A stretch of 64,000 nucleotides of DNA from JAGPCK01 sp964535575. GTDB lineage: Bacteria; Bacteroidota; Bacteroidia; UKL13-3. Of this stretch, positions 16,801 through 23,832 are shown piece after piece (the first letter of the stretch is position 1; every line of letters begins with the position of its first letter). The stretch spans positions 449,728 to 513,727 of the forward strand of contig CAZHTC010000002.1 of assembly GCA_964535575.1 (NCBI GenBank), given 5' to 3'. The notes beneath the pieces are model-generated. The model ran no database searches. It was given only the letters and a program-made list of their open reading frames with translations, and was not told where the DNA came from. A program made the position numbers and the translations under genes.

Positions 16801-19314
16801 ACTGGCGCTACAGAAAATATGAATAAAAGTTTCATAAATAATCGTCTTGAAGATTTCCATATGTATGGGGTATATGTAGCAAATTATTCTACGGGCATGG
16901 TCATCAAAGGCAATGTCATCAGCAGGCCTAACCGCAATACCGATACAACCGTTTATGGTATTTACTCTTCAGGCGGGTACAAGCGTATGATTGAAGGTAA
17001 CAAGATTAGCCATCCTTTTGGCGGAGTTCATTCAGGTACTAAGGCGTTTTACGGGATATACAGTTTGAATGAGGGCAATGTAGCTTTTCCATGTGTTATA
17101 AGCAATAATCAGATAGGCAACGCTTATTATGGTGGTGATATGTACGGCCTATATGTAACAGGTTGCAATTACGCATCAATTAACCATAACACCATCGTAT
17201 TTGATCCTGATTCAAATAATTCAAGTAATTCCGGAACCATTAATGGTATTTACCTGGCCGGCACAACCAGTAACTCTAATTTGCTTGACTGCAAAAACAA
17301 CCTTATCCACATTACAAGACCCGGTGGTACACGTTATGGGATTTATCAGGCTGTTACACCTTATTATATTTTGAGCGACAACAATAACATTTATGTGAAT
17401 GGAGTGGGCTCAACAAATTATATTGGCTATTGTGGTTCACCACAATCATCAATGGCTTTATGGCGTACCGCCACAGGAGGTGATAATAGTAGTGTGAACC
17501 TTGATGCGCAGTTCAATTCATCAACCGAGTATATTCCAACCAATACAGCTTTAAATAATCTGGGAGCGGCATCTGTCTATTTATATCAGTTTATCCCGTA
17601 CGATCGATTAGGCAATCCACGCAAAGTTGCTAATCCTGATATGGGGTGCTTTGAATGGACTCCTCGTTGCATTGGTTCCGGCATTATTCAGGGGACACCT
17701 TTCCAGGGAACAATGCGTTCCGGTACTATCACTGATTTCGATCACCTCAAAGCCCGCGATACAGTTACCTTCCAGATTAATCCTCCTACCGGCTATACAA
17801 ATGCCGGTTTTGGAAATACTTGGATAGTAGACAACCTCAGTTTCGGCACCGTGAATCTCCATGCTCTGGCATCAGCCGATACCGCAACAACGGTAGCCAC
17901 TTCAAACTCGGCATACACGCTACGTTTTAGTCCCGGAACGACCTATACAGATAGTATGTTTGTTTTAACATTACGTATTAAGAGTATCGGTCTGCCCGAA
18001 TGTGAAAGCTATTTTCAGCGTAATGTGTATGTAGCGCCTGTGCCGGTGGTAGATTTTGATACATCAGGCAATTGCTTTGGCACGCTTGATACCATCAACA
18101 ATCTCTCAACTATTACTAAAGGAACCATGTCATTCAACTGGAACTTTGGAGACACTACTGCTAATAATACTTCAACAAATTTTAGTCCTGTCTACACTTT
18201 CAGTCATCCCGGTGTTTTTAATGTTACTCTCAAAGCTACTTCAGATTTAGGTTACGCCACTACTAAAATCAAACAGGTTGAAATTTTTCACATTCCGCAA
18301 CCGGATTTCTCACCTACGGATGGTTGTGATAGAGATTCTATCCTGTTCACGAATGCAACCACAGTTGGCGGAACTCAAGGGACATTAATGTACAGTTGGG
18401 ATTTTGGCGATAGCAGTGCCTTTTCTACTTTAGTTCATCCAACCAAACTCTATGCAACTTTTGGAACCTACAGCGTACGCCTTCATGCTACAAGTGCTGC
18501 GGGATGTTCCAAAACCATCAGCAGGAATGTCACGGTACACCAAAGCCCAATCGCTTCGTTTGTAGCTCCCGTTATTTGTCAGGGAATCGCTGCTCAGTTT
18601 AACAACACCTCGGTACCAGGCGCAGGAACTACGGACTATCTCTGGACATTTGAAAGTGCGGGCACATCCACTGATAAAGATCCACTCCCTACTTTCTCTG
18701 CATCGGGCACATTTAATGTTTGGTTAAAAGTTGAAAGTGGTTTTTGTGCGGATTCAATAAGCAAACAGATTTTTGTTCATGCTCTTCCAGATACCGGATT
18801 CACTGCCACACCAACGGGTCAGTTAAACCAGCGACAGATACTTTTTACACCTTTCAATGGCAGTTATAAGACTTACCTGTGGAATTTTGGTGATGGTAAT
18901 AACAGCCAGCAAGTAAGTCCTTCTTACAGCTACCAAAGCAATGGCCCCTTCCAGGTTTTATTGAATGTTACTGACACCAATGGTTGCACCAACACATCGT
19001 CTCCAAGGGTTATCAGCTTTAATGTGAATAGCGGTCGTGAGGTATCAAAATCATACAGTTTTGATGTATTTCCTAATCCTTTCCGAAACAATGTAACAGT
19101 GGCTTATACATTGAGCCGGGGCGGAAATATAGAGATGAAATTGTTTGATATGACCGGCAAGGTTGTAGCTGTATTACTGCAGAGAGAAGAAAACTCGGGT
19201 TATCATGAACTGAACTTTTCCGCTGCACAATACAATCTGGCTTCGGGCACTTACTTTCTGAGATTGAATCTGAACGGTGAAGTACAAAGCAAACAAATTG
19301 TACAGGTGAAATAG
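10834..19314 (+). CDS. Giant four-module beta-helix T9SS surface protein
   Basis: 2826 residues, signal peptide about 1-21. Four modules of about 580-600 residues start near residues 22, 622, 1219 and 1798. Each opens 'L-G-x-Y-T-I...F-x-S-F...A-L...G-V-C-G-P-V-T-F' and 'TNTITFDGGTGNAxTRI'. Each continues as a right-handed parallel beta-helix with PbH1-type rungs (DYNIVDNCII, NNAIYN, YGIYxYxN, NNIIT) and closes 'DLTG..R....PDxGAxE'. Modules 1 and 2 are followed by CARDB-like domains (DAGI...NITVTLKNSG), module 3 by an Ig-like domain. From about 2290 comes a connector also found in the last gene of the window, then PKD domains (about 2406-2730, WNFGD/WDFGD motifs) and a type A sorting domain (from about 2737, VFPNPFRNNV). 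Likely an adhesin or polysaccharide-interacting protein; no catalytic residues can be assigned. Confidence 0.9.
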   Translation: MAKKISLLVLIQLMSILLVCAQLSGNYTINGSVATGGNNYQTFTAAVTALNSLGVSGPVTFTVAAGTYSEQVSLNQVIGASATNTITFDGGTGNASTRILQYGYASLTNHAIFDLNGSDYVRIKNITLKSTSSSYGVGVRVRGTADYNIVDNCIIDLSSVTSLSTTITGISLSNSATSSTTSGSCGSYNVFSDNQILGSASGGAYYGICSYNSASSAYNVNNQYLNNTITDFYTAGIYLYYYNYNALMKGNSISRPNRTSSTTFYGIRSEWYSGGIVIDGNRIFNPYGGSLTTGSTAYGIYFYYNYYAGNSIRNNAIYNFTGNGTHYGIYDYYNYNSSGGASVSIYHNTISLDNPTAKTSGNTDFGIYTYLGWGVISSSYYKNIQNNIITLTRGGSQTRYGIYFLDDFWMTCNNNIIRVAGSSGTNITVYRNSSSNVYPLLSDWQAYTQPISSFKFDQNSTNADPMYTNVTSNMLPTNCGINNVGATGTGVTTDLTGAVRGAIPDVGAFEFGSSGTDAGITTILSPVVPFCAGTQNITVTLKNSGTTTLTSASIPWKVAGVSQTTFNWTGSLASGSSTNVTIGTFNFTSNVGDQSLETYVTNPNAAIDICHINDSLNIPLGAGLTGNYTLNVSGSGNTNFTSLTQLSTNLNTRGVCGPVTVAVAAGTYFGQLSLGVIDGTSSTNTITIDGGTGNVATRIIADSLLGSPTNYAMVTLNGSDYVRLRNLTLQPRNANYGIGVQFMNSADFNIVENCIMNMGQIIGTGPTSAGINMNGSPTGLYNTGNHGNYNLIQNNQITGSANGGAHTGINLYGNASSLGSNRNNQFLNNTITDFYQYGFNMQYYLYNLTLKGNFVSRPLRNSSATDVYGIAVQNNTQNTIIDGNKIHNPFGGMVTTNTFYGVYFYNNNQYGGSMIRNNAIYNINTLGQIYGIYDYLNYNAFSNPIYNNTISLNHTTSKTLSNTDYGIYLLNGSSSPAYTKDVRNNIITLSQSGISGSDKRIGIYYADVDYSLTSNNNLIRCNASVGTNIPVWFNGINYMNLESWKLSNDGAYDQNSVDLDPMYTNILTDVKPTNCAINNMGAVISSVTTDLTGASRGGTPDMGAYEFNGGGTSDAGISALVNPGITFCSGSQNVTVRLKNFGSSTLISATINWSVNGSTQTLYSWTGNLLPGSETNVTIGTFNFPSTASTMWVTTTSPNNSADACTANDTAVMGSKFPGLTGNYTIDPSGSGTSNFVSFAAALTALNQGGVCGPVVFNVAGATFNEQVIITSIRGVSAVNTITFDGGTGNAATRILQFPTSGTIGYGHIELNGADYITFRNMTIKPAATQNNNYFGVLLRNKADYNTIDSCLIELGGLAAGSACNGIVMCNSNTVYSSGGNHGSYNTFRGNYIKGSATGGAYFGIVIYPTASGVTGTAYNRIIGNKIEDFYPYGIYLYYAQNTLVSGNEISRPNRTAVGNLYGIYAYNDGNNIYDKNSIHDPFNAATSATNTFYGIYLYCDNTSLTPVRVSNNKIYNLKSDGILRPIYIDFGTNVVVAHNTITMDHAASIASTTSIALYCGNSLNSATPAIIRNNIISITRGGIGTKYAMYLQNNYFNSNNNVIYLNATNAQMGYCYSYMPPAYTSINAGTFTTLAEWKTNLPGMDVNSVAADPQFVNAATGDLRPTNTSINNIGATTPVIKDFIGLLRHPSTPDPGAYEWGPACSGTPNVYGVNIDNGGVLQCNMQTYTLTASFNVVTGLTYQWQTSTNGSNFSNISGATQFNYITPVVTSPVWYRCAVTCTASSQTAFTDSVLVVSGMSGVYTINPAGSGTTNFKSFHDAVAALRNFGICGPVTFNVVSGTYNGRIVIPEILGSSITNTITFDGGANNAANVIISESFSNPVSYAIIHLDGADNIRFQNITVKTTNTSYGWGFLINNKANNNVVENCVVDLSAGTSVTTNLIGICLSGSTINHTITGNHANNLLVRNNYIKGGASGGAYIGICDYGSTGATENMNKSFINNRLEDFHMYGVYVANYSTGMVIKGNVISRPNRNTDTTVYGIYSSGGYKRMIEGNKISHPFGGVHSGTKAFYGIYSLNEGNVAFPCVISNNQIGNAYYGGDMYGLYVTGCNYASINHNTIVFDPDSNNSSNSGTINGIYLAGTTSNSNLLDCKNNLIHITRPGGTRYGIYQAVTPYYILSDNNNIYVNGVGSTNYIGYCGSPQSSMALWRTATGGDNSSVNLDAQFNSSTEYIPTNTALNNLGAASVYLYQFIPYDRLGNPRKVANPDMGCFEWTPRCIGSGIIQGTPFQGTMRSGTITDFDHLKARDTVTFQINPPTGYTNAGFGNTWIVDNLSFGTVNLHALASADTATTVATSNSAYTLRFSPGTTYTDSMFVLTLRIKSIGLPECESYFQRNVYVAPVPVVDFDTSGNCFGTLDTINNLSTITKGTMSFNWNFGDTTANNTSTNFSPVYTFSHPGVFNVTLKATSDLGYATTKIKQVEIFHIPQPDFSPTDGCDRDSILFTNATTVGGTQGTLMYSWDFGDSSAFSTLVHPTKLYATFGTYSVRLHATSAAGCSKTISRNVTVHQSPIASFVAPVICQGIAAQFNNTSVPGAGTTDYLWTFESAGTSTDKDPLPTFSASGTFNVWLKVESGFCADSISKQIFVHALPDTGFTATPTGQLNQRQILFTPFNGSYKTYLWNFGDGNNSQQVSPSYSYQSNGPFQVLLNVTDTNGCTNTSSPRVISFNVNSGREVSKSYSFDVFPNPFRNNVTVAYTLSRGGNIEMKLFDMTGKVVAVLLQREENSGYHELNFSAAQYNLASGTYFLRLNLNGEVQSKQIVQVK

Positions 19315-19453
19315 TATTTGAGTAGGTCGAATGCCTACCTCTGCTCTTGATTTGTTAGCCCTACTGAGCTCTTAACTCAGAATTTAAAAGCTGTTGCATT
19401 ACTCCACCAAAATTGGGGGGGGAAGAGCTACTCCCTGCTAATAGCCCGGGGAC

Positions 19454-19498
19454 ATTCGAAATTATCGGCACACGCAAAATGCGTGGGCCAGTGTGAGA
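19454..19498. repeat. Repeat family 2 copy
   Basis: ATTCGAAATTATCGGCACAC followed by GCAAAATGCGTGGGCCAGTGTGAG matches the units at 23770-23816 and 25905-25946 (TTTGAAATTATCGACACACGCG...GCGCCAG). It lies between two convergent genes. Confidence 0.55.
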
Positions 19499-19520
19499 AG
19501 TTCATCGGAAATATATTATT

Positions 19521-20504
19521 TTAATTTACCTGAACAATTTCCCATTGAGCCCAACCCGGTCCTGCATCTCCGGCATGTGCCGCTACCTGATTGGGAGTGT
19601 TGGCAGTTGGCGAGCAGCCATTGCATCGGGCAATATATTTGTTTACATGAGCGCTCCTTATCGAATACTTTCCATTCCCTAAAGGCGTAATTTCAAATTG
19701 TGCGTAGGGCTCATCAGGAGATGTAGCATGGAAAGTAATAAAATGTTCAGCGGTACCATTGATAATACACCCGGTACAAACGGTCATGTATTTACCTTCA
19801 AAAGTTTTAAAGGCATATTTCCCGTTTGATAAAGGAACTACTGTAAAGCGGGTAAAAGGTTCATTATTGGCAGTACTATGAAGCATAGCGGTATAACCTG
19901 TAGTCGCTTTTTGACAATTCAGGCACATAGAAAGATAAGTGCCTATATCGCTTCTGAAACTGATGTTACCACTCAACGCTGAAACAGACTGGATTTCCCA
20001 TTGCGCCCAGGCTGGTCCGGCATCTCCTGCATGTGCCGTTACCTGATTGGGAGTAGTGGAAGATGGCGAGCATCCATTGCATCTGCCAAGATATTTGCTA
20101 ACATGCGGACTTTTTATGGAATACCGTCCGTTACTTAAACGGGTTACTTCAAATTGTGCATACGACTCATTTGGAGATGCAGCATGGAAGGTGATGAAGT
20201 GTGGTACAGTAGTGTTAGTTACACAGTGGGTACATACAGCCATGTATTTTCCGTTAAAGGCCTTGAAGGCATAATATCCGTTACTTAGATACACCATTTC
20301 AAACTGGGTATATTGCTCTGTGTTGGTTTGGCAATGTAGCGTTGCAGTATAATCAGTGGTAGATTGCTGACAATTCATACACATACACAAATAGGTTCCC
20401 AGATCGGATTTAATACTTACCTTCCCACTTAAACTCTGCCCCATAAGCTGGGCAAATCCTGATGCGAAAAATAGAACTGCAAAAGTTAATCTTTGGGTTA
20501 GCAT
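19521..20504 (-). CDS. Secreted tandem beta-trefoil (fascin-like) protein
   Basis: 327 residues with signal peptide about 1-23 (FAVLFFASGFAQLMGQ). The rest is two tandem copies of about 150 residues (24-172 and 177-327), each a fascin/actin-crosslinking-like beta-trefoil: 'G-x-(V/I)-S-(I/F)-(K/R)-S-D-(L/I)-G-T-Y-L', 'YAFK-(A/T)-F-x-GKYM', 'YSI-(K/R)-S-x-H-V-x-KY'. Each copy carries three CxxC pairs (CMNC, CTHC, CNGC; then CLNC, CTGC, CNGC), one per trefoil lobe. That is six CxxC in all, a regular arrangement suggesting disulfides or metal sites. There is no T9SS domain, so it is probably periplasmic or released another way. A carbohydrate-binding role is plausible; an enzymatic role is not evident. 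Confidence 0.75.
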   Translation of the reverse strand: MLTQRLTFAVLFFASGFAQLMGQSLSGKVSIKSDLGTYLCMCMNCQQSTTDYTATLHCQTNTEQYTQFEMVYLSNGYYAFKAFNGKYMAVCTHCVTNTTVPHFITFHAASPNESYAQFEVTRLSNGRYSIKSPHVSKYLGRCNGCSPSSTTPNQVTAHAGDAGPAWAQWEIQSVSALSGNISFRSDIGTYLSMCLNCQKATTGYTAMLHSTANNEPFTRFTVVPLSNGKYAFKTFEGKYMTVCTGCIINGTAEHFITFHATSPDEPYAQFEITPLGNGKYSIRSAHVNKYIARCNGCSPTANTPNQVAAHAGDAGPGWAQWEIVQVN

Positions 20505-20606
20505 GATATATTTGGTTTTTTTGCTAAAATAGCTGGTTGTATTTATTTATCAAAAAAAATAATGTATCCGAATTTAAGTGCAGCAGGTAATCTTGCTCCT
20601 ATACCC

Positions 20607-20775
20607 TCCTTAGTTTATGTACTTTGCTTATGAGATCGCTGCCCCGCAAAGGCGGAACAGGCGCTAAGTTGTAACTAAGGATATCGTTTTTGTCTTTTAT
20701 AAAAGACTAGGAAGAGCTAAGGGATTACCGTTGTCAGGTTTTTGGCACGAGCTACATCGCGAACAGGCCGGATGT
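20607..20775 (+). repeat. Palindromic repeat copy B with long tail
   Basis: 20607-20681 is the 75-bp unit (TCCTTAGTT ... AACTAAGGA, central CCCGC/GCGGA hairpin). It is followed by TATCGTTTTTGTC...AAGACTAGGAAGAGCTAAG, identical over about 40 bases to 22261-22300. Then comes CCGTTGTCAGGTTTTTGGC and ACGAGCTACAT, which recurs at 31875-31903. This is the longest copy and shows that the unit and the tail form one composite element of about 165 bp. It fills most of the gap 20505-20905. Confidence 0.7.
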
Positions 20776-20905
20776 TTTATCCTCTTCCATTTGTTACTAA
20801 ATTAAATGTGTTTCCCAACTCAACTTACTGAGCTATTTTCGGTGAACCTTTATTTTGTGTTTTAATAAAATAAGTTTAAATTCGTTTAGGTTTAATCTCA
20901 ATAAA

Positions 20906-22213
20906 ATGAAAAAGGCAATTATTTGTTTATTGGTATTTACTGTAACAAAGCTTACCGCCCAAAACTGGAGTCCTTTTCCCGAAGGAATTATGCGTTACAA
21001 CAACGTTATGGAGTATGATCACTCTGGTGGTAAATTTAGTAATGCGGGTTATGACAAAAGAGATTTTAATCCGGCCACTATACAAAATGCCGGAGGTAAA
21101 ATAACGCTACTGCTGAATGCCGGTGATACTATGCAGGTATTTTCAGATTCGGTATTGTGGTCATTTATGGATACATTAAACTACGTGCTGCACACAAATG
21201 TAACCCCGGGTGCTCATTGGAGTTCATGGGTAAACACCAGAACCATGGTGGAGACTTTTTTTGATTCGGTTGTGTATGGGACTATGCATTACCTCACAGA
21301 TTCTTTCCGGTGTTATCACCAGAATATTTATTATGACGGGCAGCTTAAGTTTAGTGATGTCCCCATGTATCAGAGCAAGCAATATGGTTTGTTGAATTAT
21401 GCTGTAGGGTATAATGTATTTGGCAATCTTAGTATTCAGAATGAATTAAATTTTCTGACACAAAACAATTGTGTGGTGGGGAACTTCGGTAAATCGGCAG
21501 CAGTCAAATTACCCTATCAAAGTGGCCAGGTAAGAATATGGAAGGTATTTTCAGGCAATGTTTTTTTTCAGTATTATTATGATACCATTCTATCTGTTAC
21601 AAGTACTTCCGATTCTGCCTGTCTTCAGGTTAGTTATAGCAGAAGTTATAGCCAACCGGGCTTTCCTAAAACTTTGTACACCGAAAGTTATAGTATTCTT
21701 TCGCCAGGCGGGGACCTGAAAATTGTTTATTTGCCGCATGTACTTACCGGTCTTAGTATAGGAACGGATATTGATTTGACACCAGGTAGAACAGAAGATA
21801 TGGCCTCCTATAATTTTTATGGTACGGCTTATTACCAGTCTCACTGGAAGATTAAAGGTAATAACGTGTCGGGTTTATATTATGTGGAGTCTTATTCACA
21901 GGGACCAGGGGGCAGTCATACCGATAGCTATACAGAGATGCTTTACCGCATAGCCCTGGCCAATGGCGTTGAAAGTGTAAATCCGGCTGATGTGATGGTT
22001 TATCCTACCCCTGCCTATAATGAAGTGATGTTGCAGGGAATTGGAGGGCAGAAATATCTGTATCAACTTATCAGTATTCAAGGTGAAACCGTGCAGCAGG
22101 GTATTGTATCTGCGGCTGATCGATTATATATAGGCGAGCTGGCTTCAGGTATTTATTTTCTAAGACTCCAGGCAGGGGATGATGTGCTGGTTAAAAAGGT
22201 TGTAAAGCAGTAA
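20906..22213 (+). CDS. T9SS type A sorted secreted protein
   Basis: I take the ATG at 20906, because MKKAIICLLVFTVTKLTAQ is a clean signal peptide; the 17 codons upstream are not. 435 residues. Residues about 20-360 are an unrecognised, Tyr/Ser-rich beta domain (repeated 'SDSV/DTI' strands). The C-terminal 75 residues are a type A sorting domain (VMVYPTPAYNEVML...GELASGIYFLRL). Expected to be surface-located or released. No homologous function can be named. It lies between two copies of the palindromic repeat (20607 and 22231). Confidence 0.8.
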   Translation: MKKAIICLLVFTVTKLTAQNWSPFPEGIMRYNNVMEYDHSGGKFSNAGYDKRDFNPATIQNAGGKITLLLNAGDTMQVFSDSVLWSFMDTLNYVLHTNVTPGAHWSSWVNTRTMVETFFDSVVYGTMHYLTDSFRCYHQNIYYDGQLKFSDVPMYQSKQYGLLNYAVGYNVFGNLSIQNELNFLTQNNCVVGNFGKSAAVKLPYQSGQVRIWKVFSGNVFFQYYYDTILSVTSTSDSACLQVSYSRSYSQPGFPKTLYTESYSILSPGGDLKIVYLPHVLTGLSIGTDIDLTPGRTEDMASYNFYGTAYYQSHWKIKGNNVSGLYYVESYSQGPGGSHTDSYTEMLYRIALANGVESVNPADVMVYPTPAYNEVMLQGIGGQKYLYQLISIQGETVQQGIVSAADRLYIGELASGIYFLRLQAGDDVLVKKVVKQ

Positions 22214-22230
22214 ATCTACCTGTTTTTAGT

Positions 22231-22300
22231 CCCCACGCTCTCCTTTGTTGCAACTAAGGATATCGTTTTTGTCTTTTATAAAAGACTAGGAAGAGCTAAG
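22231..22300 (+). repeat. Palindromic repeat copy C, internally deleted
   Basis: It begins CCCCACGCTCTCCTTTG, skips the central hairpin, and resumes GTTGCAACTAAGGATATCG, followed by the same 40-base tail as copy B (to AAGAGCTAAG). The deletion brings the two ends together into a near-perfect 20-base palindrome with arms TCCTT / AAGGA. It lies just 3' of the preceding gene and could also act in transcription termination, but no T-run follows. Confidence 0.7.
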
Positions 22301-22319
22301 CTCAGTTTTGTTTTAGCTT

Positions 22320-22514
22320 CTACAGTTTTTTTCTTCTGCTCTTTACCAAACTTGCCACTTTAATGAAGCCGATTATTAATAGCACTGCGCATGAGCATAC
22401 AATGGAGAAAATTATTGTCTCTGTCCTGTACAAATTGTGCCTGTAAAAAAAGTCCACCGCAAGAAGCATGACAACCGAAATAATGAGCCAAATTTTTAAT
22501 ATTTTTTTAACCAT
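22320..22514 (-). CDS. Small two-helix membrane protein
   Basis: The open frame reaches 22625, but its first 37 codons read through repeat sequence (GGCACGAGCTCCATC... on the plus strand) and are Arg/Lys-rich noise. The ATG at 22514 gives MVKKILKIWLIISVVML..., a 64-residue protein with two hydrophobic segments (about 5-22 and 32-52) and a basic tail VKSRRKKL. I do not recognise it. It follows the lipoprotein gene at 22619 on the same strand and may be co-transcribed with it. Confidence 0.5.
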   Translation of the reverse strand: MVKKILKIWLIISVVMLLAVDFFYRHNLYRTETIIFSIVCSCAVLLIIGFIKVASLVKSRRKKL

Positions 22515-22554
22515 ATTTCTATTCTCTTTTTTAGCACGTAACCGTTGTAAATTT

Positions 22555-22612
22555 TTTTTGGCACGAGCTCCATCCCGATATGCATCTGAACGCGCCTGCA
22601 GGAGATAGCGTG
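22555..22612. repeat. Repeat fragment between two genes
   Basis: TTTTTGGCACGAGCTCCATC ... GAACGCGCCTGCAGGAGAT matches the GGCACGAGCTACATC tail of copy B and the GCGCCTGCAGG part of the unit at 23750. A rearranged piece of the same elements. Confidence 0.45.
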
Positions 22613-22618
22613 GGGTAG

Positions 22619-23650
22619 TCAGCACCCGAATGACATATAGATAACAATGAATTTACGTGATCTGAGCCTCCCGTTGCGATATTGCTCCACCCGAATCAGG
22701 TAACTTTCTCTTCCGTAACCGTACAGTTTCTTCCCTTTTTTCAAGGTGATGTATGAGGATCCTCCTTCACCTGAAATTTCAATGAGGGTATCCTGTAATC
22801 GATACTTGCGTTTAATGGCGGCTAACTGCCTAGCAAAATAATCATCCTCCTTTGGGCCCGGCTGGCCATAGAGCACGCGGTCGTCAGGGGGATCAATAAC
22901 AAATTGGTTACGTATAGAATCACGCAGCCTTATGAAAGGGGTGTACTCCTGCCACGAAGAACCACCCGGGAAATCCCGATCGGTTGATGTTTCGTGCAGC
23001 CTTGTGAGCATGCAATACGACACCACAAAGCGGTCGCGTCTGTCGGAAGGGATAATATGCATGCGGGTGTTATCCAGGTAAACGCCTACGTTTTCACTCA
23101 GGTGCAACGTATCTTTATACACCTGTATTTTTTCCCGCACGGAGTCATTTACCTGTTCCATCAATAAGTCGGCTTCTTTTGGCCGCTCATAACTTGCTGT
23201 AAATGGAGTTATATATTCCCAACTACCGTTTACATTTGCTACATCCTTTTCATATCCTTTGAAATGGGGAAAGTAAATGGCATATTCAGGGTACTGAAGC
23301 CACATCTGCTCCTCTTGTAATAGAGTCAGGTATTCTTCTCGCTCACGGGCCAACTGCTCCAATTCAGCTTGCTTAGCCAGATTTCGGGCTACTTCTTCAG
23401 GATCGTAGTATTCTGTAAAGGTATCGGTAGCTGCTGGCAATTCTTGGTATAAGTTCATCAGTGAGTCAACGTAACGTTGTTCGCGAATAGCCGCCTCCAC
23501 GGAGTCAGCTTTACGCTGAGCATTTTTTTGCGAGGGGCTGTTGCAACTTATGCTCAACAACAGGTACAGAAAGAAAAGCGAAAAGACATAGGAGTAATGA
23601 TACGTTTGTGCAAGATAACGAGTTCCTGTGGCAGATGAATTATTGTGCAT
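22619..23650 (-). CDS. Putative lipoprotein, coiled-coil N-region
   Basis: The open frame starts at 23722, but I prefer the ATG at 23650 (343 residues). It leaves a lipoprotein signal YSYVFSLFFLYLLLSISC with Cys at about residue 36; the upstream codons lie near repeat sequence. After the lipid anchor, about residues 37-115 are charged and helical (KNAQRKADSVEAAIREQRY, EQLAREREEYLTLLQEE). A globular region with Tyr/Arg-rich strands follows (GSWEYITPF, VGVYLDNTRMHIIPSD, SSYITLKKGKKLYGYG). No family is recognised. Probably faces the periplasm. Confidence 0.6.
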   Translation of the reverse strand: MHNNSSATGTRYLAQTYHYSYVFSLFFLYLLLSISCNSPSQKNAQRKADSVEAAIREQRYVDSLMNLYQELPAATDTFTEYYDPEEVARNLAKQAELEQLAREREEYLTLLQEEQMWLQYPEYAIYFPHFKGYEKDVANVNGSWEYITPFTASYERPKEADLLMEQVNDSVREKIQVYKDTLHLSENVGVYLDNTRMHIIPSDRRDRFVVSYCMLTRLHETSTDRDFPGGSSWQEYTPFIRLRDSIRNQFVIDPPDDRVLYGQPGPKEDDYFARQLAAIKRKYRLQDTLIEISGEGGSSYITLKKGKKLYGYGRESYLIRVEQYRNGRLRSRKFIVIYMSFGC

Positions 23651-23737
23651 TATACATCCTGAAAGGTGCGGAAACTTTACGTGGCTTATTGGGGCAACTA
23701 AGTTGTCGGGATTTTGATGCATAGTTTAAAACGCATT

Positions 23738-23816
23738 ACGTGCAATATGCGCACGCCTGCAGGGTACGTTTGAAATTATCGACACACAGCGACACGCGCA
23801 CGCCAGTGTGAGGCTT
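23738..23816. repeat. Repeat family 2, two units in tandem
   Basis: ACGTGCAATATGCGCACGCC and GTTTGAAATTATCGACACAC followed by ...GCGCACGCCAGTGTGAG correspond to the two adjacent units at 25905-26015, in the reverse order. Located between two same-strand genes. Confidence 0.6.
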
Positions 23817-23832
23817 TTTTAAACCTGAATTC

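Noticed and set aside
11614..17862. Many minus-strand frames opposite the giant beta-helix gene
   Set aside because: Repetitive Asn/Thr/Gly codons on the sense strand create open antisense frames; none resembles a protein family.
22515..22625. Long N-terminal extension of the small membrane protein
   Set aside because: It reads through repeat sequence and precedes a good ATG plus membrane helix.
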